The notes beneath the pieces were generated by a model, which was given only the letters and a program-made list of their open reading frames with translations, did not search any database and was not told the origin of the DNA. The translations under genes were made by a program, and so were the position numbers. A stretch of 61,353 bases of DNA, from NCBI GenBank assembly GCA_017694885.1, contig JADIMH010000011.1, positions 1 to 61,353 on the forward strand, read 5' to 3'. This document shows positions 59,727-61,353 of this stretch, piece by piece. The DNA is from Candidatus Cryptobacteroides faecipullorum. GTDB taxonomy: Bacteria; Bacteroidota; Bacteroidia; Bacteroidales; UBA932. Numbering within the stretch: position 1 is the stretch's first letter; every line of letters begins with the position of its first letter.

Positions 59727-60146
59727 TTATTCCTCCACTGATGCTGGTTTCCTTGTATCGAGGATGATGGTAATGTGGTTTGAACGCTTGCGGATCCTGC
59801 CGGCCCTTCCCCGAGGACAAGGACGGATTCTCTTGAGTGTACGGCCTTCATTTACCATGAGGGTCTTGATATACACATTACCGTTATCCAGTTCTTTTGT
59901 ATTGTCCGGGTTCTTTGCCTCCCAGTTTGCGATGGCACTGCGAAGAACCTTGGCGAGTGCTATGGAAGCGTGCTTCTTTGAATATTTGAGGATATCCAGT
60001 GCACGGTTCACTTCAACACCTCTCACGATATCTGCGACAAGACGCATCTTGCGAGGTGAGGTAGGTACATCATTCAGCTTTGCGATGGCTGTCTGTTTCT
60101 TTATCTCTTTAAGCCTCTCGGCCATTTGTCTTTTACGAGCTCCCAT
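59727..60146 (-). CDS. rplV: Large ribosomal subunit protein uL22
   Basis: 50S protein of the exit tunnel wall, 139 residues. It shows NDVPTSPRKMRLVADIVRGV and the late PRGRAGRIRKRSNHITIILD hairpin that lines the tunnel (macrolide contact region). It lies between rpsS and rpsC (3 bp). Confidence 0.97.
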   Translation of the reverse strand: MGARKRQMAERLKEIKKQTAIAKLNDVPTSPRKMRLVADIVRGVEVNRALDILKYSKKHASIALAKVLRSAIANWEAKNPDNTKELDNGNVYIKTLMVNEGRTLKRIRPCPRGRAGRIRKRSNHITIILDTRKPASVEE

Positions 60147-60167
60147 AATTACAATTTCATTTTAAAA

Positions 60168-60437
60168 TTATTTACGATTGCCCGAATGGCCTCTGAATGT
60201 TCTTGTCGGAGCGAACTCGCCGAGTTTGTGGCCAACCATGTTCTCAGTAACGTAAACAGGAATAAACTTGTTTCCATTATGAACTGCAATAGTGTGACCC
60301 ACAAAGTCAGGAGAGATCATACTTGCGCGTGACCAAGTCTTGACAACCTCTTTCTTCATGCTACCTTCATTCATAGCAAGAATTTTCTTTTCCAGGCTTT
60401 CCTGAATATAAGGACCTTTTCTTAATGAACGACTCAT
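60168..60437 (-). CDS. rpsS: Small ribosomal subunit protein uS19
   Basis: 30S head protein, 89 residues. It starts [20 protein letters not shown] and ends [18 protein letters not shown], with the conserved [21 protein letters not shown]19 is the partner of RimM, which is encoded at 7853-8365 in this window. It lies between rplB and rplV. Confidence 0.97.
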   Translation of the reverse strand: MSRSLRKGPYIQESLEKKILAMNEGSMKKEVVKTWSRASMISPDFVGHTIAVHNGNKFIPVYVTENMVGHKLGEFAPTRTFRGHSGNRK

Positions 60438-60459
60438 AATCTCTTAAGTTTAATTCCGG

Positions 60460-61284
60460 TTATTTTTTCCTTCTTTCAATAATGAACTTATTTGAAGTGC
60501 TCTTAGGATTACGTGTCTTGTAGCCCTTAGCCGGCATGCCTTTGCGTGAACGCGGATGTCCTCCGGATGCACGTCCTTCACCACCACCCATCGGGTGATC
60601 TACCGGGTTCATTACGACACCGCGGTTGCGTGGACGGCGACCGAGCCACCTGTTGCGTCCAGCCTTACCGTGAGACTCCAAATTGTGGTCTGGATTAGAT
60701 ACCGTACCCACTGTTGCGCGGCAGGTTACGAGCACCATCCTCGTCTCGCCTGAAGGCAGACGGAGGATCGCGTGCTTCCCTTCACGCGCTGCGAGCTGCG
60801 CATACGCTCCGGCACTGCGCGCCATTGCAGCGCCCTGGCCAGGATGGAGCTCGATGTTGTGGATAAGGGTACCGAGCGGAATTTCAGAGAGAGGGAGAGT
60901 GTTCCCGACTTCAGGAGCGATACCTGGTCCTGAAGCGATTACCTGTCCTACCTTCAGTCCGTTTGGTGCGATGATGTATCTCTTTTCGCCATCTTCATAT
61001 TTTACAAGTGCGATACGTGCACTGCGGTTCGGGTCGTACTCGATAGTGAGGACCTCGGCCTTGCAGTTGTCCTTGTTGCGGAGGAAGTCGATGATGCGGT
61101 ACATCCTCTTGTGTCCGCCGCCGATATAGCGCATTGTCATCTTTCCCTGGTTGTTGCGTCCGCCTGATTTCTTGAGAGGGGCAAGCAACGGTTTATACGG
61201 GGTCTTGCAGGTAATGTCATCAAAAGCACTGATTACCTTGTTCCTCTGACCGGGAGTTACCGGTTTGAATTTTCTTACTGCCAT
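60460..61284 (-). CDS. rplB: Large ribosomal subunit protein uL2
   Basis: Peptidyl-transferase-centre protein, 274 residues. It starts [19 protein letters not shown] and shows [40 protein letters not shown] and the catalytic-region [20 protein letters not shown]. It lies between rplW and rpsS. Confidence 0.98.
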   Translation of the reverse strand: MAVRKFKPVTPGQRNKVISAFDDITCKTPYKPLLAPLKKSGGRNNQGKMTMRYIGGGHKRMYRIIDFLRNKDNCKAEVLTIEYDPNRSARIALVKYEDGEKRYIIAPNGLKVGQVIASGPGIAPEVGNTLPLSEIPLGTLIHNIELHPGQGAAMARSAGAYAQLAAREGKHAILRLPSGETRMVLVTCRATVGTVSNPDHNLESHGKAGRNRWLGRRPRNRGVVMNPVDHPMGGGEGRASGGHPRSRKGMPAKGYKTRNPKSTSNKFIIERRKK

Positions 61285-61299
61285 TTCCTGTCCCCCATA

Positions 61300-61353
61300 T
61301 TAAATATTAGCATAGAAATCTATCTTGTCATCACCGGCAAGAGTCACATATGC
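61300..61353 (-). CDS. rplW: Large ribosomal subunit protein uL23, C-terminal end (partial)
   Basis: The last 17 codons and stop of a minus-strand gene enter from the right edge. They spell AYVTLAGDDKIDFYANI, then TAA (plus 61300-61302), matching L23 C-termini of Bacteroidota. It lies 15 bp upstream of rplB, its normal place in the S10 operon, which must continue beyond the window. Confidence 0.85.
   Translation of the reverse strand, partial: AYVTLAGDDKIDFYANI

Overview
The window comes from the chromosome of a Bacteroidota bacterium, most likely a member of Bacteroidales. The signs are promoters of the form TTTG-N(18-22)-TAnnTTTG in front of many genes, a SusC/SusD pair with its own ECF sigma factor and FecR-type anti-sigma factor, several lineage-typical families (DUF4294, DUF4270, DUF3098, DUF1735, DUF2147), and the map-infA-rpmJ order inside the ribosomal operon. 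The genus cannot be fixed from the sequence alone.

Layout. Positions 1-6954 (+) hold a lysine/diaminopimelate operon: M20 desuccinylase (5' end outside the window), lysC, dapB, dapA, dapD, an aminotransferase and dapF. This set is sufficient for the succinylase route to meso-DAP. Positions 6998-13821 are mixed: a lipoprotein, rimM-rpsP (-), a DUF2147 protein, tRNA-Leu(GAG), an AraC regulator and trpS (-), a Bcr/CflA-type exporter, and a small beta-barrel protein whose start codon seems to be missing. Positions 14070-20409 carry a Fur-family regulator followed by a tripartite heavy-metal RND efflux system with a very His-rich adaptor. A sialate O-acetylesterase-like gene follows.

Positions 21988-32608 (-) are the downstream part of the S10-spc-alpha ribosomal superoperon (rplP to rplQ). 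Positions 58968-61353 (-) are its upstream part (end of rplW, rplB, rpsS, rplV, rpsC). The two parts have the same orientation but are separated, between rpsC and rplP, by about 26.4 kb of unrelated genes. The upstream part ends in a good intrinsic terminator 20 nt after rpsC. The downstream part starts from a good Bacteroidota promoter in front of rplP. The break therefore looks like a settled chromosomal arrangement rather than an assembly error. It is the most unusual feature of the window.

The intervening segment has two zones. Positions 32927-43000 are housekeeping genes: a DUF4294 protein, lpxH-like, uppP, DUF3098, ftsX, a GT5-like protein, a DUF4270 lipoprotein with a Tyr/Gly-rich tract, acpP, pnuC, uvrC and a TlpA-like thioredoxin. 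Positions 43088-58873 are accessory: a decayed AlbA/HATPase regulator, then a polysaccharide-utilisation-like locus. In transcription order that locus is an EEP-fold lipoprotein, ECF sigma, FecR, SusC with an STN domain, SusD, a second EEP lipoprotein, a DUF1735/F5-8C lipoprotein, a Tat-exported Gfo/Idh oxidoreductase and a HEAT-DUF1080 protein. It has no classical glycoside hydrolase. A plausible but unproven reading is oxidative (3-keto-type) sugar processing with a phosphodiesterase-like step, induced through SusC-FecR-sigma signalling.

No transposase, integrase, CRISPR array or rRNA gene was found.
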